Below are positions 1 through 8,417 of a DNA stretch of 64,000 bases, piece after piece. This DNA comes from DASYKT01 sp035995185 (lineage in GTDB: Bacteria; Acidobacteriota; Blastocatellia; Pyrinomonadales; Pyrinomonadaceae), in NCBI GenBank assembly GCA_035995185.1, contig DASYKT010000041.1, forward strand, positions 1 through 64,000, in the 5' to 3' direction. The translations under genes were made by a program, and so were the position numbers. A model generated the notes under the pieces. That model did no database searches. It was not told the DNA's origin and saw only the letters and a program-made list of their open reading frames with translations. How positions within the stretch are numbered: the stretch's first letter is position 1; every line of letters begins with the position of its first letter.

Positions 1-80
1 ATTTGAGGACGGTCATCACAGGCGAAGAAGATATCCTGAAAGAAGAAGATATTCGCCGGATGCAAGAGGAAAATGTTTGA
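1..80 (+). CDS. C-terminal end of an unidentified protein (5' cut by window edge)
   Basis: An open frame enters from the left edge and ends at a TGA at 78-80. The visible tail of about 25 residues is charged and glutamate-rich (it ends EEDIRRMQEENV) and looks like a terminal helix. Too little remains to assign a family. The frame is preferred because the other two plus frames give a stop at once or an arginine-rich run atypical of the neighbours. Confidence 0.45.
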   Translation, partial: LRTVITGEEDILKEEDIRRMQEENV

Positions 81-107
81 TCTTTGAAAATACGGATACT
101 TTGTAAA

Positions 108-170
108 GATTTCTGTTTCATTTTTGTTTCAGTGTTTCAGTTTGAGACACCCGAAACACTGAAACAGAAA
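108..170. repeat. Long hairpin, family with 55284-55346
   Basis: Perfect 13-bp arms GTTTCAGTGTTTC (126-138) and GAAACACTGAAAC (153-165) enclose a 14-nt loop. Pairing continues outward to about 121/170. The leading AAGATTTCTGTTTCATTTT is repeated with few changes at 55284, where a weaker hairpin follows. It lies between two convergent genes. No clear T-run follows either arm, so it is not a standard intrinsic terminator. Confidence 0.7.
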
Positions 171-271
171 CTCCCTTCCTTGCGAAGCAAGGTGGCGCGG
201 CGAAAGCCGTGATGGATGGTTCTGTTTCTGCGGCTTTGCCGCTCGATGTGCGGAAAAGGCTCAGCCTCCAG

Positions 272-565
272 CTAGGCTTTACCGATCTCACGCAAATACT
301 TGAAACTGAATATTCCTGTCTCGTGTCCGTCGCTAAAGTGAAAGTTGAGCGCATAGCGGCCGACTATGCTGGTATGCGTGAATTTAACGTCGTCCGGGAT
401 GGTTTCGGCTTTGAGCATACGCTCGCCGGTCCACTCGTTCACACATCCGGCGCAGGGGCATTTACGGCGCAGCTCTGCTGCCTGATAAACACTTTCCGCA
501 TCGTCAGACCAGGTGATCTTCAGCTCGGAATCGCTTTCCTCAACAATTTGAACAGGTTCGATCAT
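272..565 (-). CDS. DUF971 / gamma-butyrobetaine hydroxylase-like N-terminal domain protein
   Basis: This 97-residue protein is a stand-alone DUF971 domain, the fold found at the N terminus of gamma-butyrobetaine hydroxylases. The family signature is visible: a cysteine cluster CPCAGCVNEWTGER (about residues 36-49), probably metal-binding, and the downstream DGHETGIFSFKYLR. In bacteria such small proteins are often linked to iron-sulfur cluster or Mrp-type genes, but none is next to it here. Its ATG overlaps the TGA of the upstream membrane protein (ATGA), so the two are translationally coupled. Family assignment is firm; the cellular role is not known. Confidence 0.85.
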   Translation of the reverse strand: MIEPVQIVEESDSELKITWSDDAESVYQAAELRRKCPCAGCVNEWTGERMLKAETIPDDVKFTHTSIVGRYALNFHFSDGHETGIFSFKYLREIGKA

Positions 566-1308
566 TGTCCGAATCCCGCACCCGGATAATTTGCCTGTGA
601 CGGGGGAACGTTAGACGGCAGATTTATCGGCGAAAATATCTTGCGGTACATCACGGTCGTTCCCGCATAAATTATCGGCAGCATAAGATAGGCGCCTATC
701 ACCAGGGCCAGCATTCCTACGATGCTGAGCAATATTTGCAAAGCTATAAAACCTACCACACCGCCCAAATTATGCCGGGCACCCTTGGCGCTAAGCCTCA
801 TCGCATCCCAACCGGAAAGTTTTCTGTCTACGATAAGAAGATGGGTGAAAACGATCAGCGCGTGGATACACGCAGCGATGATGCCAAAAATGAGCATCAG
901 CACGCAAAAAACAATGAGAGATACGAGCGCTATCATCTGGCCCCCTTTTCCGCCGGTAGCGCCGGCCAGGACCATCAGAATAATGGAAGGAATGACAATG
1001 AATATCATCGACGCGACAAAAAATATTCCCACCAGTATCAGCGTCGCGATCAGGGCCGGCATGAAATAATCGAAACCTTTGAAGAGATCGCCGAATTCAA
1101 CTTTTCTGCCGTCAAATTTTTGCAGGAAACACAAATAGACACCGCAAAGCATCGGCCCGATCAGCACCAGCGGGATCGCGCCGCCGATCAGCAGGCCTAC
1201 GAGCGTGATGGCGAAAAACAGCCAGTAATCATTTTTGATCAGCTCCCAGCCTTCTTTCATACATTCGACCGGTTTAATGACTCCGGTGTTGAATTCGTTA
1301 CTTTGCAT
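562..1308 (-). CDS. Multi-pass membrane protein (YciC/DUF975-like)
   Basis: This 248-residue integral membrane protein starts with a short cytoplasmic segment containing EGWELIKNDYWLFF, then has about six hydrophobic helices (roughly 28-60, 85-112, 120-150, 180-215) and a Pro/Asn/Gly-rich tail. The N-terminal pattern of a domain entering the membrane after 'W..ik.ny' and the glycine-rich helices resemble the YciC/DUF975 group of uncharacterised membrane proteins. It lies 23 bp after glgP and is coupled by ATGA to the DUF971 gene, so the three are probably cotranscribed. Function unknown. Confidence 0.7.
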   Translation of the reverse strand: MQSNEFNTGVIKPVECMKEGWELIKNDYWLFFAITLVGLLIGGAIPLVLIGPMLCGVYLCFLQKFDGRKVEFGDLFKGFDYFMPALIATLILVGIFFVASMIFIVIPSIILMVLAGATGGKGGQMIALVSLIVFCVLMLIFGIIAACIHALIVFTHLLIVDRKLSGWDAMRLSAKGARHNLGGVVGFIALQILLSIVGMLALVIGAYLMLPIIYAGTTVMYRKIFSPINLPSNVPPSQANYPGAGFGQ

Positions 1309-1331
1309 AATTTATCTCCCGAAATTCACAA

Positions 1332-3485
1332 CTATCCTAAATAGATATCTTCCACGTAATCGCGCAGCATGCGGTCGCTGCTAAAATTGTAGGTCAAAGT
1401 TTGCAGCGAGTTTTTCATCATCCGCAGCCAGTCGGCCGGAATACCGTCTTTATTTCGCCGGTAATAGGTGGGAATTACCTCGTTTTCCAGCAGCGAGTAG
1501 AGCGATTCGGCATCGGCGGCATCTACCGCCGCGTCGTCATCCGTGTCATCTTCGGCCACCCCGATCACCCAGCCGTTCGGATGGTTCGGGTCATAGCCTT
1601 CCATCCACCAGCCGTCGGCGATGGAAAGATTCAGCGCTCCGTTCATGGCCGCCTTTTGCCCACTGGTGCCTGAAGCCTCGAGCGGGCGGCGCGGCAGATT
1701 CATCCAGACATCCACGCCCTGTACCAAAAATCTGGCCACTTCCTGATCGTAGTCTTCGATAAAAATACTCCGCTGTTTCCAGGCGGGGTTTTGCCGGCGC
1801 AGCAATTCCTGCAGGATCAGTTTGGCGCCCTGATCGTGCGGGTGCGGTTTTCCGGCAAAGACGAATTGCACCGGCCCCTCGGCATTGTCCATCATCTTAT
1901 ACAACCGCTCGGCGTCGTGAAGCATAAGGTTCCAGCGTTTATAGGCCGCCACGCGCCGGGCAAAACCGATGGTCAAAATATTCGGGTCAAGCACGTCCGC
2001 CGCTTCATAACCGTATTTTTGCATCTGTTGATGCCGGATAAAAGCGATCAGGTGGCGTTTGAGCGAGCGATGTATCTGCCATATCTCACGGTCCGGGATC
2101 TTTTCGACCGCTTCGTTCCAGGCAGAGCCGTCTCTTAATATTTCCTGCCAGTTTTCGCCGATGCTTTTCTCATACAAGGTTTTTAGCGAGGGCGCGATCC
2201 AGGTCGGCGCGTGAACGCCGTTCGTAATATGCGTGATCGGGACCTCACCGGCGCTCTGAAACTGCGGAAACATTTGGACCCACATTTCGCGCGAAACTTC
2301 GCCGTGTTTCTTACTCACGCCGTTTGCGCTGCGGCACATTCTGATCGCGAGCGGGGTCATGCCGAAAACGCCGCTGCCGTTTTCCGCGTCGGAAGAGCCG
2401 AGGTGAAGAAATTCGTCCAGCGAGATACGCAATTTTCCCAGTAATTTTGTCGAAAAATATTTTTCGATCATGTCCGTCGGGAACACGTCGTTGCCGGCGG
2501 CAATCGGCGTATGGGTGGTAAAGACGCATTTGTCTCTGACGCGGGGCACGACTTCGTCCAGCGTCAGCTCGTTGTCTTTCAAAAGCTCGCGCGCGAGTTC
2601 AAGCGTGAGAAAAGCGGAGTGCCCTTCGTTCAGATGAAAAACCGAAGGATCGATGTTCAATTTTCGCAGCAGCCGGACACCGCCGATCCCCAGTAAGATC
2701 TCCTGCATCACACGCGTGTCGCGGTCGCCGCCGTACAGGTAACCGGTCAGCGGCCGGTCGGCCTCATTGTTTTCCGGAATATTTGTATCGAGCAGGTAAA
2801 GCAGGGTTTTACCTGCTTCAACTTTCCACGCCTGAGCGTGAACGGGATGATTGGCCAGACTTACCGTGATGGTAATGCGCTCTCCGTTTTCGCCAAGCAC
2901 CGGTTTAAGCGGCATCTCGCCGGCAAAGGAATCCGCGTATTGTTCCTGCTGGTACTTGTCCTCATCCAGTTTTTGCCGGAAATAACCGTAGCGGTACATC
3001 AAACCGACGGCGACCAGCGGCAAGCCGAGATCGCTGGCGGATTTCACATGATCGCCCGCCAAAATGCCAAGCCCGCCGGAATAGATAGGAAGGGAATTAT
3101 GCACGCCATATTCGGCGCAAAAATACGCCACCGGATGCCGGGCGGAAATGGCGCGGCCGTTTTGCTCAAGTGTTTTTACGCCGCTATCCAGGTATGCGCG
3201 AAAATCGGCTTCGAGTTTCGCGACGCGCTCGACATAACCGGGATCGTTGGCTTTTTGCAGCAGGCGCAGATCGCTGATCTGCCGCAGCATGCTGCGGGGA
3301 TTTTGCTCGACGTCTTCCCACAATTGCGGGTCGAGGTCGTGAAAGATATTTACGCCTTCGGTCGACCATGACCACCAGTAATTCCAGGAAAGGGTTTCCA
3401 GCGCCTGAAGGTTTTCCGGAAGTTCCCGGGTAAAAGAAAAATCGCTTCTAAAATTTTGCACTGTTGCTTGTGAAGTTCCTTGCAT
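1332..3485 (-). CDS. glgP: Alpha-glucan (glycogen/maltodextrin) phosphorylase, short DUF3417-containing type
   Basis: A GT35 phosphorylase that releases glucose-1-phosphate from alpha-1,4-glucans in the cytoplasm. It belongs to the bacterial/archaeal short form: an N-terminal DUF3417 region (LPENLQALETLSWNYWWSW) followed by the phosphorylase core, about 717 residues. The pyridoxal-phosphate site is visible near the C terminus in EASGTSGQKAAMNG, the Lys being the cofactor-binding residue. The ATG at 3485 is chosen over a TTG two codons upstream. No good ribosome binding site is seen. It is the third gene of a minus-strand run after a small unknown and a macrodomain gene; malQ at 17.2 kb completes the alpha-glucan pair. 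Confidence 0.93.
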   Translation of the reverse strand: MQGTSQATVQNFRSDFSFTRELPENLQALETLSWNYWWSWSTEGVNIFHDLDPQLWEDVEQNPRSMLRQISDLRLLQKANDPGYVERVAKLEADFRAYLDSGVKTLEQNGRAISARHPVAYFCAEYGVHNSLPIYSGGLGILAGDHVKSASDLGLPLVAVGLMYRYGYFRQKLDEDKYQQEQYADSFAGEMPLKPVLGENGERITITVSLANHPVHAQAWKVEAGKTLLYLLDTNIPENNEADRPLTGYLYGGDRDTRVMQEILLGIGGVRLLRKLNIDPSVFHLNEGHSAFLTLELARELLKDNELTLDEVVPRVRDKCVFTTHTPIAAGNDVFPTDMIEKYFSTKLLGKLRISLDEFLHLGSSDAENGSGVFGMTPLAIRMCRSANGVSKKHGEVSREMWVQMFPQFQSAGEVPITHITNGVHAPTWIAPSLKTLYEKSIGENWQEILRDGSAWNEAVEKIPDREIWQIHRSLKRHLIAFIRHQQMQKYGYEAADVLDPNILTIGFARRVAAYKRWNLMLHDAERLYKMMDNAEGPVQFVFAGKPHPHDQGAKLILQELLRRQNPAWKQRSIFIEDYDQEVARFLVQGVDVWMNLPRRPLEASGTSGQKAAMNGALNLSIADGWWMEGYDPNHPNGWVIGVAEDDTDDDAAVDAADAESLYSLLENEVIPTYYRRNKDGIPADWLRMMKNSLQTLTYNFSSDRMLRDYVEDIYLG

Positions 3486-3537
3486 TATCAAATTTCGAAC
3501 GCCGCGCTCGCGGACGTAGCAAAGCCTTTCATTTTCT

Positions 3538-4095
3538 TTAAAATGTGTGATGTTTTAAAAATTCTATCGCGTCGTCTTCCTTAAAGAAAACCAGCCATAC
3601 TTTCTCGATGCGTTCGTCACCGAGAAAAAAGTTTTTCATTGTGTCTGAAACGATAGGGGCGGCCTTCTCCCTCGGGTAGCCGTAGACTCCGGTCGATATT
3701 GCCGGAAAGGCTATCGAGGTCATTTGCCCGTCAGCCGCTAAGTTTAACGAATTAGAGTAGCAATTAGCAAGGAGTTGGACCTCATTTCCGCCATGGCTAC
3801 CATATATAGGCCCGACGGTATGAATGACCGCCCTGGCGGGAAGCCGTCCGGCGGTCGTCATCACGGCTTCGCCGGTGGGAAGCCCGTCCGGAAACCTGGT
3901 GCGGCGAAGTTCCTCGCATTCGCGCAAGATCTCTGCGCCGCCCGCCCGATGGATCGCCCCGTCCACGCCGCCGCCGCCGAGCAGGCTGGGATCGGCCGCG
4001 TTAACAATGGCGTCAACCTCTAAGACGGTAATGTCCCCGACGGTAATTTCTACCCGCCCGTGCAAAAACGTGTCCCTGAATTTTTCTTTGATCAC
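3538..4095 (-). CDS. Macrodomain protein, O-acetyl-ADP-ribose deacetylase-like
   Basis: A 185-residue stand-alone macrodomain of the YmdB/MacroD class, which hydrolyses O-acetyl-ADP-ribose and mono-ADP-ribose linkages. The ADP-ribose pocket is recognisable: GDITVLEVDAIVNAAD near the N terminus, LLGGGGVDGAIHRAGG (about 38-53), and the C-terminal loop FPAISTGVYGYP. The start is a GTG. It is 19 bp downstream of a small unknown gene and 46 bp upstream of glgP, which suggests a shared transcript, although a metabolic link to glycogen breakdown is only inference. Confidence 0.92.
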   Translation of the reverse strand: MIKEKFRDTFLHGRVEITVGDITVLEVDAIVNAADPSLLGGGGVDGAIHRAGGAEILRECEELRRTRFPDGLPTGEAVMTTAGRLPARAVIHTVGPIYGSHGGNEVQLLANCYSNSLNLAADGQMTSIAFPAISTGVYGYPREKAAPIVSDTMKNFFLGDERIEKVWLVFFKEDDAIEFLKHHTF

Positions 4096-4114
4096 CGGTG
4101 AAAATAAAAGAGGT

Positions 4115-4447
4115 TTACGATTTCAGGAGCTCGATCCTGATCTCGTCAAACATATCCTGGCGGCGGAGGGCTTCGGCCACCAGTTTGGCGCGATACTCGT
4201 TCATCGGGCGCCCGTTGTGGGTGCTGGATATTTCGAAGATCTCCTCTTCGACCATTTTTACCGCCAGGTCGCCCAGCGACAATCCGGCCGCGATCTCGAT
4301 GTTGTCGAAATTGTGGATCTTAAAGCTGCCCGTCGTTTCAACCCACTCTTCGATAAAGGGGTCGCAAAGAGCGTGCTTGGCTTCCTCAACGGTGAAATAA
4401 CTTCCTTCCACGATCAGGCAAAATTCCTGGCTATTTGGATGAGTCAT
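4115..4447 (-). CDS. Hypothetical protein (110 aa)
   Basis: I do not recognise a family. The protein is small, soluble and acidic, with an alternating beta/alpha pattern (FCLIVEGSYFTVEEAKHAL at the start, a C-terminal amphipathic helix rich in Glu/Arg) and no signal peptide or membrane segment. Codon use resembles the neighbours. It is the probable first gene of the macrodomain-glgP run, or follows the DoxX-like gene after about 140 bp that hold no obvious structure. That it is a real gene rests on its operon position and protein-like composition. Confidence 0.65.
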   Translation of the reverse strand: MTHPNSQEFCLIVEGSYFTVEEAKHALCDPFIEEWVETTGSFKIHNFDNIEIAAGLSLGDLAVKMVEEEIFEISSTHNGRPMNEYRAKLVAEALRRQDMFDEIRIELLKS

Positions 4448-4587
4448 TTGTGTTCTGTCCGGAGTTGATGGTCATGGGTTTAACCACTATCAAAATGGGT
4501 GCCAATGGGCAATTTTCACTAAACTTTACCACTATCCGGTTTTCCAGCCAAGAAGTTTTTTTGTTCTTAAGAAAGATTTAAAACCGG

Positions 4588-5244
4588 TCACTGTTCAGCG
4601 GTTCTAAGCCCCCTGCGGTGCCAGACGGACACCAGGCCGAAAATGCATCCCAGCAGGAAAAATATCGCTATCCCCGCTACGCCGGCGCGCTGCATATTTC
4701 CGATATTTAAAAACATCAAAAAACCGAACCCGGCGGCGCCGGCAGCGCCCCAAAACAGGCTTTCCCGAAGGAAATCCTTGCCCGTCACATTCCCGGCTAT
4801 TTTGTGGCCAAAAGGTATTAAAACCTTTAACTTATCGTAGTCCCAGCAGAGCAGATATGTATTTGCCAGCAGCATGAGCGTGGTGATGACCCAGGTGCCG
4901 CGAAACCCGACTGAGATCGTCAGCAGGCAAATATTCAGAATTATGGGAAAGGCGACGACCGCGCCGAGTGTGGCCGTGCGGGGAAACAGCAGCAAAAGAG
5001 CGGCCAGAAGCTGTACGATGCCGATAAAATTGTAATAAAAACCGGTTTGATAAAGAGCGTCGAAAAAATACCCGACCGGATTTGTCACCGGAAGCATGGT
5101 AAAACGGTTGCCGACGGTCTTGGTAAAACCGGAAGGAAGGAACGCGCCGGTAAGCATCAGGCGGTTAAAGACCGTGAAACGCTGCAGCCAAATGCTGCGT
5201 ATTAATTTCAAATGAATTTCGTCAAGAGTGGCACTTAAGCTCAT
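4588..5244 (-). CDS. DoxX-like integral membrane protein
   Basis: A 218-residue protein with about six predicted membrane helices. The order is an N-terminal cytoplasmic helix, a first helix containing NRLMLTGAFLPSGFTKTVG, a segment GFYYNFIGIVQLLAALLLL, a TLGAVVAFPIILNICLLTISVGFRG pair, and two C-terminal helices. The first part matches the DoxX/SURF4-like pattern, in which the first and second helices carry P-G-K/T and G..Q residues. A good ribosome binding site (AAGGAG, 7 nt before the ATG) supports the start. Substrate or role unknown; it is transcribed away from mtnA. Confidence 0.7.
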   Translation of the reverse strand: MSLSATLDEIHLKLIRSIWLQRFTVFNRLMLTGAFLPSGFTKTVGNRFTMLPVTNPVGYFFDALYQTGFYYNFIGIVQLLAALLLLFPRTATLGAVVAFPIILNICLLTISVGFRGTWVITTLMLLANTYLLCWDYDKLKVLIPFGHKIAGNVTGKDFLRESLFWGAAGAAGFGFLMFLNIGNMQRAGVAGIAIFFLLGCIFGLVSVWHRRGLRTAEQ

Positions 5245-5380
5245 TTTTGCGCTCCTTAAAGGGCAATCCTGTTTTCATTACGGTTTAGCCGGATAAAAAG
5301 TTCGTATCGGTCGGTTGTTGCGGCGGCCAGGCTGTTCGCGTAAAATTCTTTCAACAAATCTTTTTTTGAGGGAATTATAA

Positions 5381-6427
5381 ATGATAAAAGCTGTTGAATG
5401 GACAGATGAGGGCATAAAAATGCTCGAACAGCGCCTGCTGCCGAACGAAGAGAAGTATCTGATGCTGCGCACCTATACGGAGGTGGCTGATTCTATTCGC
5501 GATATGGTGGTGCGCGGCGCCCCGGCGATCGGCATCTCGGCCGCCTACGGCGCGGCGCTGGGCGCAAAACAATTTGTCGGCACTTCGATGGCCGATTTCG
5601 AAGAGGATTTCGATTACGTCTGTGAAGTTTTGGGAAAGACCCGGCCGACCGCGGTGAATCTTTTTTGGGCGCTCGAACGTATGAAAATGACGTTCCAAAA
5701 AGCGAAAGCCGAGGGAAAGTCGGTCAGCGAAATAAAACTGATCCTGGTCGACGAAGCCAACGTGATATTTGAAGAGAATTTTGCGGCGGATAGAAACATC
5801 GGAAAGTTCGGCGGCGAACTTATCCCGGACGGCGCAAATGTTTTGACGCATTGCAACGCCGGCGCGCTCGCAACCGGAGGCGATTACGGAACCGCGCTGG
5901 GAGTTATCCGCGGAGCGATCGCGGCGGGCAAAAAAGTTGCGGTCATCGCCGATGAGACCCGGCCCTATCTGCAGGGCGCGCGGCTGACCGCGTGGGAGCT
6001 GATGGAAGACAACATTCCCGTCACGCTCATCACCGATAACATGGCCGGCCACCTGATGAAGAAAGGCGAGGTCGATGCCGTGGTGGTGGGCGCCGACCGT
6101 ATCGCCGCTAACGGTGACGCCGCCAACAAGATCGGCACGTACATGGTGGCCGTGCTGGCCAAGGTGCACAACATTCCTTTTTATGTCGCCGCACCGCTTT
6201 CGACGATCGATCTTAACACCGTGACCGGTGACGATATTCCGATCGAGGAACGCGACCGCAGGGAAGTGACGCACATCCGCGAACAGCAGTTGGCGCCCGA
6301 CGGCGTGGGAGTAAGCAACCCGGCCTTCGACGTCACGCCGAACGAGCTAATTGCTGCGATCATTACGGATAAAGGCGTTGCAAGAGCGCCTTACACGGAA
6401 AGTTTGAAAGCTTTATTTAGTGAGTAG
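5381..6427 (+). CDS. mtnA: S-methyl-5-thioribose-1-phosphate isomerase
   Basis: MtnA converts methylthioribose-1-phosphate to methylthioribulose-1-phosphate in methionine salvage. The 348-residue length and motifs fit: RGAPAIGISAAYG (about 46-58), the catalytic Cys in LTHCNAGALATGG, TRPYLQGARLTAWEL, and the catalytic Asp in GADRIAANGDAANKIGTY. It shares the eIF2B-alpha/beta/delta fold. GAGGG precedes the ATG by 8 nt. No other salvage genes are adjacent, so it is an isolated pathway gene here. A mobile-like palindrome begins 17 bp after its stop. Confidence 0.96.
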   Translation: MIKAVEWTDEGIKMLEQRLLPNEEKYLMLRTYTEVADSIRDMVVRGAPAIGISAAYGAALGAKQFVGTSMADFEEDFDYVCEVLGKTRPTAVNLFWALERMKMTFQKAKAEGKSVSEIKLILVDEANVIFEENFAADRNIGKFGGELIPDGANVLTHCNAGALATGGDYGTALGVIRGAIAAGKKVAVIADETRPYLQGARLTAWELMEDNIPVTLITDNMAGHLMKKGEVDAVVVGADRIAANGDAANKIGTYMVAVLAKVHNIPFYVAAPLSTIDLNTVTGDDIPIEERDRREVTHIREQQLAPDGVGVSNPAFDVTPNELIAAIITDKGVARAPYTESLKALFSE

Positions 6428-6443
6428 CAAGCTGATCTAAATA

Positions 6444-6547
6444 AGCGGGCGCAAGCAACCCTTCCCAACCTGAGAGGGGATTGACTTGAACGGTGAGCAC
6501 CAAAGTCTAAATGAATTTGCAGTCAGGAAAGGCCGCTTGCGCCCGCT
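6444..6547. mobile_element. 104-bp MITE/REPIN-like element, copy A
   Basis: Terminal inverted repeats of 22 bp begin and end with AGCGGGCGCAAGC / GCTTGCGCCCGCT (19 of 22 matched). The whole element, not just its ends, is related to 43453-43554 in the opposite orientation: shared internal blocks are ACCTGAGAGG, CTTGAA and AATTTGCAGTC. No ORF is present and no target-site duplication is evident. It sits between mtnA and the M28 peptidase, ending only 44 bp before the peptidase start, so it must lie in or next to that promoter. Confidence 0.85.
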
Positions 6548-6591
6548 GCAGTGCTTTAAAATTAACCACTATCGAAAAAGGGTTTGAAAGT

Positions 6592-8226
6592 ATGAGAAAA
6601 ATTTTCCTTAAAAAGGCAACTGCTATCATTTTGGCGATCGCGATCTTTGCGCCGCTGACTTTGACCAGGGCGCAGGACGCCGACGTTAACACAAAGATCC
6701 GCAACGAAGAAAAAAATAATTCGCAGATCATGAAGACCATGCATTGGCTGACGGACGTTTACGGACCGCGTCTGACCGGTTCGCCGAATCACAAAGCGGC
6801 GGCGGATTGGGCGGTCAAGCAGATGCTGGCCTGGGGTTTTGATAAAGCGGAGCTCGAAGCGTGGGATTTCGGCCACCCGGGTTGGGTGAACGAACGCGCT
6901 TCCGGATTTATCACCGCGCCGGTGCAGGATTCGCTGGTGTTTGAAGTTCTATCGTGGACGCCGGGAACGAACGGCGCCGTTACCGGGCAGGCGTTCAATA
7001 TGATCTTGCCGGACCGGCCGACGCAGGAAGAATTGACCGCCTACTTTAATAGCGTCCAGGCGAATGTAAAAGGCAAAATGGTTTTGATGGGCAAACCGGC
7101 TGTGGTTCCCGTAACGATCAAGCCGCCCGACAAACGCTTAAATGACGAGGATCTGAAAAAACGCCTGGCGGGCGCAACGCCGCAAGGTCCGGGCGGCCCC
7201 GGCGGGGGACCGGCCCAAGTGGCGGCCAAACCAGGCGCGTTGTCGAATCTGCAAATATCCGAGCAGCTGAACAAGTTTTTGCTCGACAACAACGTCCCCG
7301 TTCGTATCAATGATGCCGGCCGCGAGCACGGCCAGATACGCGCCTTTAACAACCAGACCTTCGACGTTACCAAGGTCGTTCCGACCATCGTCCTGCGCAA
7401 TGAAGATTTCGGCCGCATCACGCGCATACTGGCTGACAACACGCCGGTGTCGCTGGAATTCGATATTCGCAACAAGCTCTTTCCCGAAGGTAAAACTTCG
7501 TACAACGTGGTGGGCGAGATCACCGGCACGGACAAAAAGGACGAAGTGATCATGCTCGGCGGGCACCTCGATTCATGGCATTCGGCGACCGGCGCGACCG
7601 ACAACGCGATCGGCTGTGCGGTGATGATGGAAGCCGCGCGCATCTTAAAGGCGATCGGAGTAAAACCGCGCCGCACTATCCGGGTCGCGCTCTGGTCGGG
7701 TGAAGAAGAAGGGCTGCTTGGCTCGCAAGCCTATGTGAAAAAACATTTCGGAACGGCGGAAGCGCCCACCGCGGATTTTGAAAAATTCGGCGGGTATTTC
7801 AACATCGATACCGGAACGGGCCGCGCCAAAGCATTGTCGGTTTTCGGCCCGCCCGAAGCAGCAACGATCCTGCGCGATGCCGTGGCGCCTTTTGAAGACC
7901 TCGGGATAATGGGCGCGAGCAACGGCCGCAGCCGCGGCCTTGGCGGTTCGGACCACACTTCGTTTAACCAGGCAGGGCTGCCGGGCATCGGCGTGAATCA
8001 GGACCCGATCGAATATTTCACGCACACCTGGCATACCAACCTCGACACCTATGAACGGATCATCCCTGAGGACGTGCAGGCTTCGGCGACCGTGATCGCC
8101 GCCGCTGTCTACGTGCTGGCTATGCGCGACGAAATGCTGCCGCGCTACCCGAAAGACCAGATGCCGGCGCTGCCCACACCAAACCCGACGCCGACACCGT
8201 CTCCGGCAGCAACGCCAAGACCGTGA
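6592..8226 (+). CDS. Exported M28-family zinc aminopeptidase
   Basis: A secreted or periplasmic peptidase of 544 residues. The N-terminal 28 residues are a signal peptide (KK, hydrophobic core, cleavage near LTRAQ-DA). The M28 metal site is visible: H325-x-D327 in GGHLDSWHSATGATDNA, D337, the Glu pair in SGEEEGLLGS (about 370-374) and the final His in YFTHTWHTNLDTY. Residues 195-215 are a Gly/Pro-rich insert and the C terminus is Pro/Thr-rich. The start at 6592 is chosen because the in-frame extension upstream lies inside the palindromic element at 6444-6547 and would put 27 residues in front of the signal peptide. A terminator follows. Confidence 0.92.
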   Translation: MRKIFLKKATAIILAIAIFAPLTLTRAQDADVNTKIRNEEKNNSQIMKTMHWLTDVYGPRLTGSPNHKAAADWAVKQMLAWGFDKAELEAWDFGHPGWVNERASGFITAPVQDSLVFEVLSWTPGTNGAVTGQAFNMILPDRPTQEELTAYFNSVQANVKGKMVLMGKPAVVPVTIKPPDKRLNDEDLKKRLAGATPQGPGGPGGGPAQVAAKPGALSNLQISEQLNKFLLDNNVPVRINDAGREHGQIRAFNNQTFDVTKVVPTIVLRNEDFGRITRILADNTPVSLEFDIRNKLFPEGKTSYNVVGEITGTDKKDEVIMLGGHLDSWHSATGATDNAIGCAVMMEAARILKAIGVKPRRTIRVALWSGEEEGLLGSQAYVKKHFGTAEAPTADFEKFGGYFNIDTGTGRAKALSVFGPPEAATILRDAVAPFEDLGIMGASNGRSRGLGGSDHTSFNQAGLPGIGVNQDPIEYFTHTWHTNLDTYERIIPEDVQASATVIAAAVYVLAMRDEMLPRYPKDQMPALPTPNPTPTPSPAATPRP

Positions 8227-8232
8227 CGAACG

Positions 8233-8262
8233 AAGGCAGGTTTTCGAACCTGCCTTTCTTAA
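8233..8262 (+). terminator. Intrinsic terminator of the M28 peptidase gene
   Basis: A near-perfect stem AAGGCAGGTT / AACCTGCCTT with a short loop starts 7 bp after the stop codon and is followed by TCTT. This is a standard Rho-independent layout, with a modest T-run. Confidence 0.8.
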
Positions 8263-8417
8263 TGTTAGCCGGTCTCGTTCATTATTTTTTTCGTTTCTCG
8301 CAACTTTCTACAAAATATAATTCTTTTTCGAAAATATTCCGTAATGTTTTTGCGGTTTTTTTCATTCTAAATAAGAAAGAAAAAGTTATCTCATATCTCT
8401 AAAGGAGAAATTTTATT

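Noticed and set aside
5375..6274. 299-codon open frame opposite mtnA
   Set aside because: Antisense shadow of mtnA with no family features.
6511..6591. Longer N terminus for the M28 peptidase
   Set aside because: The extension is read partly from the mobile-like repeat ending at 6547 and would put 27 residues ahead of a normal signal peptide.
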